Both the position numbers and the translations under genes were made by a program. Shown one piece after another: positions 34,344-41,955 of a DNA stretch of 64,000 bases (position 1 is its first letter; each line of letters opens with the position of its first letter). The notes under the pieces are model-generated. The model searched no databases. It had not been told where the DNA came from and worked only from the letters and a program-made list of their open reading frames with translations. The DNA is from an uncultured Lachnospiraceae bacterium. GTDB taxonomy: Bacteria > Bacillota > Clostridia > Lachnospirales > Lachnospiraceae. The stretch lies in contig CAKRMH010000004.1 of the NCBI GenBank assembly GCA_934364805.1, forward strand, positions 62,001 through 126,000, read 5' to 3'.

Positions 34344-35504
34344 ATGTCACTCACAAATATTATGGGACTTCTTGGAGGACTCGCACTGTTTTTATATGGA
34401 ATGCAGATGATGAGTCAGGGACTCGAAAATGCTGCTGGGAATAAGATGCAGCAGATACTGGAAAAGCTGACCGCAAACCGGTTTTTAGGGGTATTGGTTG
34501 GCGCATTAATAACAGCGGTAATCCAGTCATCTTCTGCAACAACGGTCATGGTCGTAGGCTTTGTCAATGCCGGAATGATGACTCTGAATCAGGCAGTATG
34601 GATCATCATGGGAGCAAACATTGGAACAACAATCACGGGACAGCTGATTGCACTTGACGCAGGCGCAGTTGCACCGATCATTGCTTTCATAGGAGTCATT
34701 CTGATTATTTTTTCGAAAAAAGAAAAGATTGGTTATGTTGGCAGTATTCTGGCAGGACTAGGAATCCTGTTCATCGGTATGGATATGATGGGAGGTTCGA
34801 TGGAACCGCTCGCTCAGTCGCAGAGTTTCATCAGCCTTCTGACCAAATTTAGCAATCCGATTCTCGGAATTCTTGCAGGAACGATTTTTACAGCAATTAT
34901 CCAGTCTTCATCTGCGTCGGTAGGAATTTTACAGGCCCTTGCGGGAAGCGGAATCGTTACGTTGGACAGTGCCGCTTTTATTTTGTTTGGGCAGAATATC
35001 GGAACATGCATTACGGCATTTCTTGCGGCTCTTGGTGCAAACCGGAATGCAAAGAGAACAACGATTATCCATATTACATTTAACGTGATTGGAACGATTA
35101 TTTTTACAATCTTATGTATCACAACACCACTCATTCCGGTTTTGCAGGGAATGACAGAAAGTGCACCGAAGCAGATCGCCAATCTGCATACCATGTTCAA
35201 TGTGACAACAACTTTGATCCTGCTTCCGTTTGGAACAGCACTTACAAAGCTGGCGCAGCATATTCTTCCCGATCCGAAAACAGGAGAACCGGTGCAAGGA
35301 CAGATCGGTCATTTACTGACGAAAAACAGCGATGTGCTCGGAATGGCATCTATTACACTGGAAGAAACCAAAAGAAAACTGGAAGATATGCTGCTTCTTG
35401 CGGAACAGAATGTACATAGTTCCTATGATGTTTTTCTTCAGTGTGACCGTAACGTGTTTCAGCAGATTGAAAAAAGAGAAGAACAGGTCGATGAACAGCC
35501 ATAA
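34344..35504 (+). CDS. Na/Pi cotransporter family protein, C-terminally shortened
   Basis: Membrane protein with two Na/Pi-cotransporter repeats carrying the QSSSATT (VIQSSSATTVMVVGFV) and QSSSAS (IIQSSSASVGILQAL) signatures for sodium-driven phosphate transport. Transport domain covers about 1-310. Relatives in Firmicutes usually continue about 200 residues into a PhoU-like helical domain; here only its first helices are present (SDVLGMASITLEETKRKLED, about 328-386) and the frame stops at 35504. No frameshift continuation is visible in the other frames, so the end was lost by deletion or the short form is natural. A promoter for the next gene begins right after its stop. Confidence 0.85.
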   Translation: MSLTNIMGLLGGLALFLYGMQMMSQGLENAAGNKMQQILEKLTANRFLGVLVGALITAVIQSSSATTVMVVGFVNAGMMTLNQAVWIIMGANIGTTITGQLIALDAGAVAPIIAFIGVILIIFSKKEKIGYVGSILAGLGILFIGMDMMGGSMEPLAQSQSFISLLTKFSNPILGILAGTIFTAIIQSSSASVGILQALAGSGIVTLDSAAFILFGQNIGTCITAFLAALGANRNAKRTTIIHITFNVIGTIIFTILCITTPLIPVLQGMTESAPKQIANLHTMFNVTTTLILLPFGTALTKLAQHILPDPKTGEPVQGQIGHLLTKNSDVLGMASITLEETKRKLEDMLLLAEQNVHSSYDVFLQCDRNVFQQIEKREEQVDEQP

Positions 35505-35533
35505 TTGTTTTTTCTCCGGAAATCCGTTATAAT
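35505..35533 (+). promoter_or_regulatory. sigma-A promoter of the sigma-like gene
   Basis: TTGTTT (35505-35510), 17-bp spacer, perfect TATAAT (35528-35533), placed directly after the stop of the Na/Pi gene and 38 bp before the next start. Confidence 0.65.
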
Positions 35534-35571
35534 ATCGATATTCAAATAACAGAAATCAGGAGAATTACAAT

Positions 35572-36369
35572 ATGTTAGATCAGAATACATTTATGGAAAC
35601 AATCAAGGCTGTGTCGGAAATTATGCGTACTTCACAGGAGCCACTCAGCAAAGAAGAGATTCTTTCCTATTTTAAAGATATGGAACTGAATGAGAAGCAG
35701 GAGAACATGGTGTTGGAATTTTTATTGACACCACATGAAGAAACTGCGGAGGAAGAGCAGGACAAAGAAGCGGAGGAAGCCAAAACAGAAGAGACGGAAA
35801 CAGAATCTGAAGAAAACGATAAGCAGGAAGAAAAACAGGCGGATAACGAGTGCATGCCGGACTCCCGTATGTTTCAGATGTATCTGGAGGAACTTTCGGA
35901 TATCCCGGAATATTCCAGAGAGCAGATGAATGAGATGTATGCAAAGCTTTTGGATGGAGATGAGGGAATGATCCACACGATCTCCAATGCATGGCTTCGC
36001 AATGTCCTTGAAATTGCAAAGAAGCTTGCTGTTTCTTCGGACGGATTTGAAGATGTTGTTCAGGAAGGCAATATGGGACTTTTTCTGTGTCTGAGTGATC
36101 TTTGTGGTTCAAAGGAACAGACAGATGTGGAGAAAGAACTTCTTCTGGCAGTGGAGGAGTCTATGAAAGACTGCATTCGGGAACTTACGGGAGAAGATGA
36201 AAGCGAAAATGCGATGGTTGGAAAGGTGTCACTGGTCAGTGAGGCTGTCAAATATTTAAAAGAGGAAAAGGGGCACGAACCATCCTTAAAAGAACTTTCT
36301 GATTATACCAGCGTTTCCGAGGACGAATTATCCGATATTCTTGATCTGATCGATAAGGCAAAGAAGTAA
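35572..36369 (+). CDS. sigma-70-like protein without region 4, with acidic linker
   Basis: A 265-residue cytoplasmic protein with pieces of a sigma-70 factor. Residues 60-95 form a very acidic low-complexity stretch (Glu/Lys/Thr repeats). Residues 98-175 resemble regions 1.2-2.2 (DSRMFQMYLEELSDIP, YAKLLDGDEGMI, FEDVVQEGNMGLFLCL). Residues 218-262 resemble region 3 (VSEAVKYLKEEKGHEPSLKE, YTSVSEDELSDIL). The -10-recognition helix (2.4) is poor and there is no region 4, so it could not bind a standard -35. It may be a core-binding modulator, a degenerate sigma or a regulator that mimics sigma. Own promoter; no anti-sigma gene beside it. Confidence 0.7.
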   Translation: MLDQNTFMETIKAVSEIMRTSQEPLSKEEILSYFKDMELNEKQENMVLEFLLTPHEETAEEEQDKEAEEAKTEETETESEENDKQEEKQADNECMPDSRMFQMYLEELSDIPEYSREQMNEMYAKLLDGDEGMIHTISNAWLRNVLEIAKKLAVSSDGFEDVVQEGNMGLFLCLSDLCGSKEQTDVEKELLLAVEESMKDCIRELTGEDESENAMVGKVSLVSEAVKYLKEEKGHEPSLKELSDYTSVSEDELSDILDLIDKAKK

Positions 36370-36413
36370 TGGGAAACGGGATATAAGGTGGAATGTATTG
36401 TAGAAGGATTAGG

Positions 36414-36439
36414 AGAGCTGGCGGATATCCGCCAGCTCT
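36414..36439. repeat. 26-bp perfect palindrome between the sigma-like gene and eno
   Basis: A perfect palindrome centred on ATAT, arms AGAGCTGGCGG and CCGCCAGCTCT. It can fold as an 11-bp GC-rich stem with a 4-nt loop but has no T-tract on either side, so terminator function for either converging transcript is doubtful. It lies inside a short GTG-started frame (36388-36483; 31 codons; product contains GELADIRQLYAAHVKS), in phase with the sigma-like gene after its stop; I see no good ribosome site for it. Confidence 0.6.
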
Positions 36440-36506
36440 ATGCTGCACATGTAAAGTCAATCATGAATGCTGATAAAAAGTGAAAGATCTGTCTGATTGA
36501 AAACGT

Positions 36507-37805
36507 TTATTTGACGTTAAATGCTTTGATTCCAGGGTAAACTGCACTGTCACCAAGTTCTTCCTCAATACGAAGCAGCTGGTTGTATTTTGCAACACGT
36601 TCGCTTCGGCTTGGTGCACCGGTTTTGATCTGGCAGGTATTTAAAGCAACTGCAAGATCTGCAATTGTAGTATCAGCAGTTTCTCCGGATCTATGAGAGG
36701 AGATTGCGGTGTAGCCGGCTTTATGAGCCATCTTAATCGCCTCTAAGGTCTCAGAAACGGAACCGATCTGGTTCAGTTTGATCAGGATTGCATTTCCAGC
36801 GCCCAGTTCAATACCTTTTGCCAGACGTGTTGTATTGGTTACAAACAGGTCATCACCTACAAGCTGTACTTTATCGCCAAGTCTTGCGGTAAGTTTCTGC
36901 CATCCTTCCCAGTCTTCCTCGTCCAGACCATCTTCGATGGAGATGATCGGATATTTCTCACATAATTTTACCCAGTGCTCGATCAGTTCTTCTGAGGTAT
37001 ACTCAGTTCCAGCTTTTGGAAGCTTGTAGTATCCTTTTCCTTTTTCGCTCTTCCATTCAGAGGAAGCAGCATCCATAGCGATCTTGAAGTCTTTGCCTGG
37101 CTCGTAGCCTGCTTTTTTAACAGCCTCAAGGATGGTCTCAATTGCTTCTTCGTCAGATTTTAATGCAGGTGCAAAACCACCTTCGTCACCAACGGAAGTA
37201 GCAAGACCTCTTTCTTTTAAAATGGAGGCAAGTGCATGGAATACTTCGGAACACCATCTTAAGCACTCCTTGAAGGATGGAGCACCAACTGGCATAATCA
37301 TGAATTCCTGAACATCCAGTCCGGATGAAAGTGCATGACATCCTCCGTTTACGATATTCATCATTGGAACTGGAAGACGGTTTCCGGAAACACCACCCAG
37401 AAAACGATATAATGGAATATCAAGTGAAATAGAAGCGGCTCTGCAGCAGGCGATGGAAACAGCAAGAACTGCGTTTGCACCAAGTTTGGATTTGTCAGCA
37501 GTCCCGTCAGCATCTATCATAGCTTTATCGATTGCATAGATATCGGATGCGTCCATGCCTTCGATCGCATCGTTAATAATGGTGTTGATGTTTTCGACAG
37601 CCTTTGTTACGCCTTTTCCAAGATATCTTCCTTTATCGCCATCTCTAAGCTCAAGTGCCTCAAATTCACCGGTCGAAGCGCCACTAGGTGCAGTTCCACG
37701 ACCAATTGTGCCGTCTACGAGATAGACCTCAGCCTCAACGGTTGGATTTCCTCTGGAATCCAGAATTTCACGTCCGATTACTTTTTCAATCTCCAAATAG
37801 TTCAA
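36507..37805 (-). CDS. eno: enolase
   Basis: Glycolytic enolase converting 2-phosphoglycerate to phosphoenolpyruvate. The 432-residue protein contains GREILDSRGNPTVEAEV, SGASTGEFEALELRDGD, the SVGDEGGFAP segment, the metal ligands (IAMDAASSEW, SIEDGLDEEDW, LVGDDLF) and the active-site part SHRSGETADT. Translation begins at TTG (37805-37803) after AAGGAG with a 7-bp gap; the frame extends 28 codons further upstream, but that part is promoter DNA. Strong codon bias. An inverted repeat covers its -10 region, so expression is probably regulated. Confidence 0.97.
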   Translation of the reverse strand: MNYLEIEKVIGREILDSRGNPTVEAEVYLVDGTIGRGTAPSGASTGEFEALELRDGDKGRYLGKGVTKAVENINTIINDAIEGMDASDIYAIDKAMIDADGTADKSKLGANAVLAVSIACCRAASISLDIPLYRFLGGVSGNRLPVPMMNIVNGGCHALSSGLDVQEFMIMPVGAPSFKECLRWCSEVFHALASILKERGLATSVGDEGGFAPALKSDEEAIETILEAVKKAGYEPGKDFKIAMDAASSEWKSEKGKGYYKLPKAGTEYTSEELIEHWVKLCEKYPIISIEDGLDEEDWEGWQKLTARLGDKVQLVGDDLFVTNTTRLAKGIELGAGNAILIKLNQIGSVSETLEAIKMAHKAGYTAISSHRSGETADTTIADLAVALNTCQIKTGAPSRSERVAKYNQLLRIEEELGDSAVYPGIKAFNVK

Positions 37806-37890
37806 TGTTGTTCTCCTTTCAGTAATGAAGAAACTCCAACCGGAAGTAGCTGGCTTCCGGTGAAATGGGAGTCTCAATGATTTACACAAG

Positions 37891-37922
37891 GTTAGTGTAG
37901 ACTAACACATTTTTATTTTCAA
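37891..37922 (-). promoter_or_regulatory. eno promoter with operator-like inverted repeat
   Basis: On the minus strand TTGAAA (37922-37917), 17-bp spacer, TACACT (37899-37894). The perfect repeat GTTAGT-4-ACTAAC (37891-37906) covers the -10, a placement expected for a repressor site. The half-site resembles the one between the ABC exporter and marR genes (60937-60950). Confidence 0.65.
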
Positions 37923-38007
37923 GTAGTCTTAATGGTGAAAATTTCTCTTTTCCAGCCAGGGGGATGAGGTATATAATGAACAAAAAAGTAAGGAATTGTG
38001 GAAGCGC

Positions 38008-39372
38008 ATGAAAACAAAAGAGAAGGCAATTGGTTTATTGGGATTATTTTTTTTCGTATTTCTTGGACTGGAGTATCAGTTTGACAATATGATGGCATAT
38101 GTGACGGATGCAGGTGGGGTCGTTTTGGCACAGAGCTGGATTCTCGGAATCAGTGTTCCGGGATTTCTTTCCTATGTTTTCTGGAAGAAACGGATTCCAA
38201 AGGAAGCAAAAGCGGTCAGTGCAGCTTTTCTGCTGACAGCGTTTGGCTGTATTTATGTGATGAGCAGGCATACATCGTACTGGACCGTGCTTGTGTCTGG
38301 CATCATATTATTTTATCTGCTTGGATGTGCAGGCGGTATGATACATGATCTTGCTGCAGAAAATTTTTTGCTGGGAGACAGACCGGCATGCTGTGTGGGA
38401 GTTTCCTATGCATTTGGAATTCTTCTACAGTTTTTGAATCACAAGGCTGTTCCGAGTGCCGTATTGGAACAGTGCATTCTGGCATTGTTTTTGGTGATAA
38501 GCGTTTATATGGCACGGAAAATGGATGTAGATTCTGGCACGGAGATATCGTCTGAACAGAAAAAAGGGAAGAGTACAGCACAAAAGAAAGGAATCTTGCT
38601 TGTAATTCTGGTCGCACTGATGACATTTATTTTTGCGTCTTTAGATAACACAGTGACACTTGTACATGCGGGTGGGAGTATTGACATTGGACAATGGCCG
38701 AGGCTTCTTCTGGCATGCAGTGGACTTGCAGCGGGTTTTTTGTTTGATATAAAAAACGGAAAGTATATGCAGATAGTGATGTATTGTGTAACGCTGCTTT
38801 CTACAACCAGTATTCTTGTCATAGACTTTGGAGGATCTTTTCTGGCCGGACTGGTTGTTTTTTATCTGTCAGCCGGGTTCTTTTCTGTATATTTTACGGT
38901 TGTATTCATGAAGTTATCCAGAGAAATGAAAGAACCCGGATTCTGGGCTCCGATGGGGCGTGCTGTAAATAATGCTGGTTCTGTAATTACAGCATTGGTC
39001 GCTGCTTTTTTTCTCAAATCGGGCAAATTGACAGTGATGTATGCAGCAGTGCTTCTTTTTGCTTTGACCAGTGTGGTTTTATATATCTATCAGGAAACAG
39101 AAAAGGGAACAGAAGGAGGCGGGCCGGAAGAACAGGAAGACCGTTTTTTGGTTTTCGCAAAGAAATTTGCATTAACGGAAAGAGAACAGGAAGTTTTACA
39201 CATGCTGATTACATCAGATGATAATGTACAGCAGATTGCCGATGAACTTGCTATTTCAAGAGCAGCTTTGTATCGTCACATTTCGAATATGAATGAGAAG
39301 ACGCATACAAAAGCAAGGATCGGATTGATTCAGTTTTACTTTGAATGGCAGAATAAAAATACAGGAAATTAA
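38008..39372 (+). CDS. membrane-bound LuxR-type transcription regulator
   Basis: A 454-residue protein with about 10-12 membrane helices (about 8-385, major-facilitator-like in appearance) and a C-terminal LuxR/GerE helix-turn-helix (about 390-450: FALTEREQEVLHMLITSDD, VQQIADELAISRAALYRHISNM). Such one-component regulators sense a ligand in the membrane and act on nearby genes. The target is likely the surface protein gene that follows on the same strand, whose promoter carries an inverted repeat (39419-39433). ATG 38008 is preferred to TTG 37996, though the ribosome site (AAGGAATTGTGGAAG) is not decisive. Divergent from eno. Confidence 0.85.
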   Translation: MKTKEKAIGLLGLFFFVFLGLEYQFDNMMAYVTDAGGVVLAQSWILGISVPGFLSYVFWKKRIPKEAKAVSAAFLLTAFGCIYVMSRHTSYWTVLVSGIILFYLLGCAGGMIHDLAAENFLLGDRPACCVGVSYAFGILLQFLNHKAVPSAVLEQCILALFLVISVYMARKMDVDSGTEISSEQKKGKSTAQKKGILLVILVALMTFIFASLDNTVTLVHAGGSIDIGQWPRLLLACSGLAAGFLFDIKNGKYMQIVMYCVTLLSTTSILVIDFGGSFLAGLVVFYLSAGFFSVYFTVVFMKLSREMKEPGFWAPMGRAVNNAGSVITALVAAFFLKSGKLTVMYAAVLLFALTSVVLYIYQETEKGTEGGGPEEQEDRFLVFAKKFALTEREQEVLHMLITSDDNVQQIADELAISRAALYRHISNMNEKTHTKARIGLIQFYFEWQNKNTGN

Positions 39373-39395
39373 AGCTTTTTCTTCCTTTTATACGA

Positions 39396-39433
39396 TTGAG
39401 ACAAATGTCAACTCCCATATATTCGGGGAATAT
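39396..39433 (+). promoter_or_regulatory. putative promoter and operator of the surface protein gene
   Basis: TTGAGA (39396-39401), 16-bp spacer, TATATT (39418-39423). The repeat ATATTC-3-GAATAT (39419-39433) overlaps the -10. A second palindrome, CATTCCGGAATG, lies in the leader at 39462-39473. Candidate binding sites for the LuxR-type regulator next door. Confidence 0.45.
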
Positions 39434-39513
39434 GCTAACATTTTGATACAAAATGAGAAGGCATTCCGGAATGTATGGGATGTTTTTAGCTATGGACGAT
39501 AGGAGGAAACAGT

Positions 39514-40944
39514 ATGAAACGAAAAAAAGGAAAAGGTTTAAGATTACTTCTGATTCTTATTTTGCTTGCCGGATTTCTGCCAACGGAAAGAATTCAGGCA
39601 GCAGGAGCGGGTGGAATCGAATTTCGGATAGAGGGAGATGCGTGGACCTCCTATGAGGGAATGAAGGCGCAGGATTCGTCGTTTGAGATTTATGTAAAAC
39701 CAGATGGGGATGCAGATTATGTTACGTTCCAGAAATTGCTGGATCAGGGCAGAATCATAAAACACTCAGATAGCCAGTATGAATTTGATTCTTCGATCAC
39801 ATCGATCCGTGTGTTCATTACGATGAATACCGACAAGTATATGTTAATGTCTGGAATCGGAATCGGAGAGGAACATGCCACAACGATCGACATTGCATCA
39901 GGTACACAGTTTATACAGCTGGATAAAAAAAGTGTGACGGTTACCTGGTCTTACGAGAAGGACAAACTTGGAGAGGATGCATTTTTAGAACATGGAAAAG
40001 CCGAGATTATCGCAATTGAAGGAATTTCTGATTTCCGGGATATTCCGTTTGCCAACAATCCGGGAGATGACAAAGGGGGACATATTGCGGTAGAACCGGG
40101 AAGAAAAGTGACGGTAAAATTAACTCCGGATTATGGATATCAGCTGAAAAGCGTTGCATTAAACGGAACAACATTGGTCCCGGATGATGACAATATGTCT
40201 GTATTTACATTCCGCATGCCGGATACAAATGTGCATTTTCAGGGAATCTTTGAGAAAACCGCAGATACAATAAGCCTGAAAGAATCTGGAAGCACAGTCA
40301 AGAACATAAGTATTGAAAACGGATACAATGCAGCAGCAAGTGGAACGCTTCAGATGGATGTGACAGATAATCATAGTTACGATACGAAAGAGGCACAGAA
40401 ACTGGTAGAAGGTGCAGTATCTGCAAAAGCAGTTGACTTTACATTGAATCAGGTTGTCAGCAAAGGAAATGGAGAAAACTGGGAGAAAAATATTACAGAA
40501 TTTGAAAAGCCTATTACATTAAAGCTGGCACTGGATGACTATGATCCCAATATGGAGTATGAGATCGTGCGTAATCATGAAGGAATATTGACGGTACTTG
40601 ATACAACCGTAGAAAACGGAACCATTTCTTTTGATACGAATCAGTTCTCCACTTATGTGATCGTGGCCAGAAATAAAGGGAAAGACAAGGAAAACAATAC
40701 ACCATTACAGTCCGGTACCAATGAACCGTCAGATACATCTGCGAATGTCAGTCCGGCAGTGCAGAATAGTACACCGGTCAATAATATTCCGACGCAGAAC
40801 GGCACACCGGTATCGTCAAACGCAAAGGCAGTTTCTCCGGTTACAGGAGACGATATGCCGGTACATATATACATGGTGCTTGTAGTATGCATGGTTGCAT
40901 TTGGTGTTATAAATATCCGAAGAAAGAAGAATCACTCCGTATAA
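39514..40944 (+). CDS. sortase-type cell-surface protein
   Basis: Exported, wall-anchored protein of 476 residues. Signal peptide about 1-34 (LLLILILLAGFLPTERIQA). The middle has no family I can name except a beta-grasp/InlB-B-like repeat near 195-250 (GRKVTVKLTPDYGYQLKSV, FTFRMPDTNVHFQGIF). A Ser/Thr/Asn/Pro-rich linker (about 395-438) leads to a sorting signal: SPVTGD near 441-446, a membrane helix (IYMVLVVCMVAFGVI) and tail RRKKNHSV. SPxTG is a variant of LPxTG common in gut Clostridia. The stop overlaps the convergent AraC gene by 13 bp. Ligand unknown; adhesion or carbohydrate binding is possible. Confidence 0.85.
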   Translation: MKRKKGKGLRLLLILILLAGFLPTERIQAAGAGGIEFRIEGDAWTSYEGMKAQDSSFEIYVKPDGDADYVTFQKLLDQGRIIKHSDSQYEFDSSITSIRVFITMNTDKYMLMSGIGIGEEHATTIDIASGTQFIQLDKKSVTVTWSYEKDKLGEDAFLEHGKAEIIAIEGISDFRDIPFANNPGDDKGGHIAVEPGRKVTVKLTPDYGYQLKSVALNGTTLVPDDDNMSVFTFRMPDTNVHFQGIFEKTADTISLKESGSTVKNISIENGYNAAASGTLQMDVTDNHSYDTKEAQKLVEGAVSAKAVDFTLNQVVSKGNGENWEKNITEFEKPITLKLALDDYDPNMEYEIVRNHEGILTVLDTTVENGTISFDTNQFSTYVIVARNKGKDKENNTPLQSGTNEPSDTSANVSPAVQNSTPVNNIPTQNGTPVSSNAKAVSPVTGDDMPVHIYMVLVVCMVAFGVINIRRKKNHSV

Positions 40945-41828
40945 GAATTTAAATGTTTCTGATATTGCTTTGGGGACATGTGCATATGTTCTTTAAAGAG
41001 TTTGATAAAATAGCTGGTGGTGCAAAAACCGACAGCCTGTGAGATTTCCGTGATACTTTGTGAGGTCGAGACCAGAAGCTTTTCGGCCTCACGAAGCCGG
41101 ATATCGTTCAGATACTCGCTGAAGGTTACATGCATAAGCCGGTGAAAGCTTCTGGAAAAATAGCTGTAACTTAAATTACAGAGCGCTGCCATGTCGGTTG
41201 CAGTGATCGCACTGTCATAGTGTGAGAGCATGTAGGTAAGTGCCGGAGTCAGCTGCTCTTTTAATTTCCGGTCTTCAAAGTCAAGTGGAAGAGAGGTCTC
41301 TTCGTGTGTATGCCAGTAACGCAGAAGCCACAGATAAATACGACCGATATGATTTTTTATGGCTAATTCATAGCCATAATTTTTTTGTGCGGATTCCTGG
41401 ATGATGGACTGCATCAGTTCCGGAATCATGGTGTCTTTTAAAGTGACCTGTGTGATTACTTTTTCATGGATTAGGTTATCAGTGACAAATGGCAGCAGAT
41501 ATTTCAGTTCAAAATGACTCTGGGACATTCCATCATAAATAAGCTCCGGAAGAAAACGTACAACGATATAAGAGCCTCCGTTATCCGAGACCGCATCAAT
41601 CTTATGGACCTCTCTCGAGTTAATCAGAACAAAATCCCCTTTTGCAAATTCATGATAGATTCCATTCAGATAGATCTGAAACTGTCCGGAGAGTGCATAT
41701 AGCATTTCAATATAATAATGATAATGTGCAGGAAAAACATTTCCCCTGTTTTTCGGCATTTCAATGTGGCAGAGATATTGACAGGCAACACCGTCCATAT
41801 AGAGTTGTTTTTCTTCCAGGTAATTCAT
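40932..41828 (-). CDS. AraC family transcription regulator with cupin sensor
   Basis: A 298-residue one-component regulator. N-terminal cupin-like sugar-sensing domain (about 20-100: PAHYHYYIEMLYALSGQFQ, FVLINSREVHKID) and C-terminal double helix-turn-helix (about 190-293: TATDMAALCNLSYSYFSRSF, LVSTSQSITEISQAVGF, TTSYFIKLFKEHMHMSPKQY). It is divergent from the GH3 gene with 127 bp between them, so it probably activates that gene in response to a sugar. A minus-strand TATAAT lies at 41881-41876. Its end overlaps the surface protein gene by 13 bp. Confidence 0.92.
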   Translation of the reverse strand: MNYLEEKQLYMDGVACQYLCHIEMPKNRGNVFPAHYHYYIEMLYALSGQFQIYLNGIYHEFAKGDFVLINSREVHKIDAVSDNGGSYIVVRFLPELIYDGMSQSHFELKYLLPFVTDNLIHEKVITQVTLKDTMIPELMQSIIQESAQKNYGYELAIKNHIGRIYLWLLRYWHTHEETSLPLDFEDRKLKEQLTPALTYMLSHYDSAITATDMAALCNLSYSYFSRSFHRLMHVTFSEYLNDIRLREAEKLLVSTSQSITEISQAVGFCTTSYFIKLFKEHMHMSPKQYQKHLNSYTE

Positions 41829-41955
41829 TCCTGTTCTCCTTAAATGACAAAATATTTCTATTTTTTGATATGAATATTATAGCATTTGCATCATTTTTTT
41901 ACTAGAATATCTTTCAGAAGGATATAGGACGTTAAATGATTTGGAGGATAAAGAA

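Noticed and set aside
37806..37889. 28-codon upstream extension of enolase
   Set aside because: It lies between the predicted transcription start and a strong ribosome site; the enolase family begins at the TTG at 37805.
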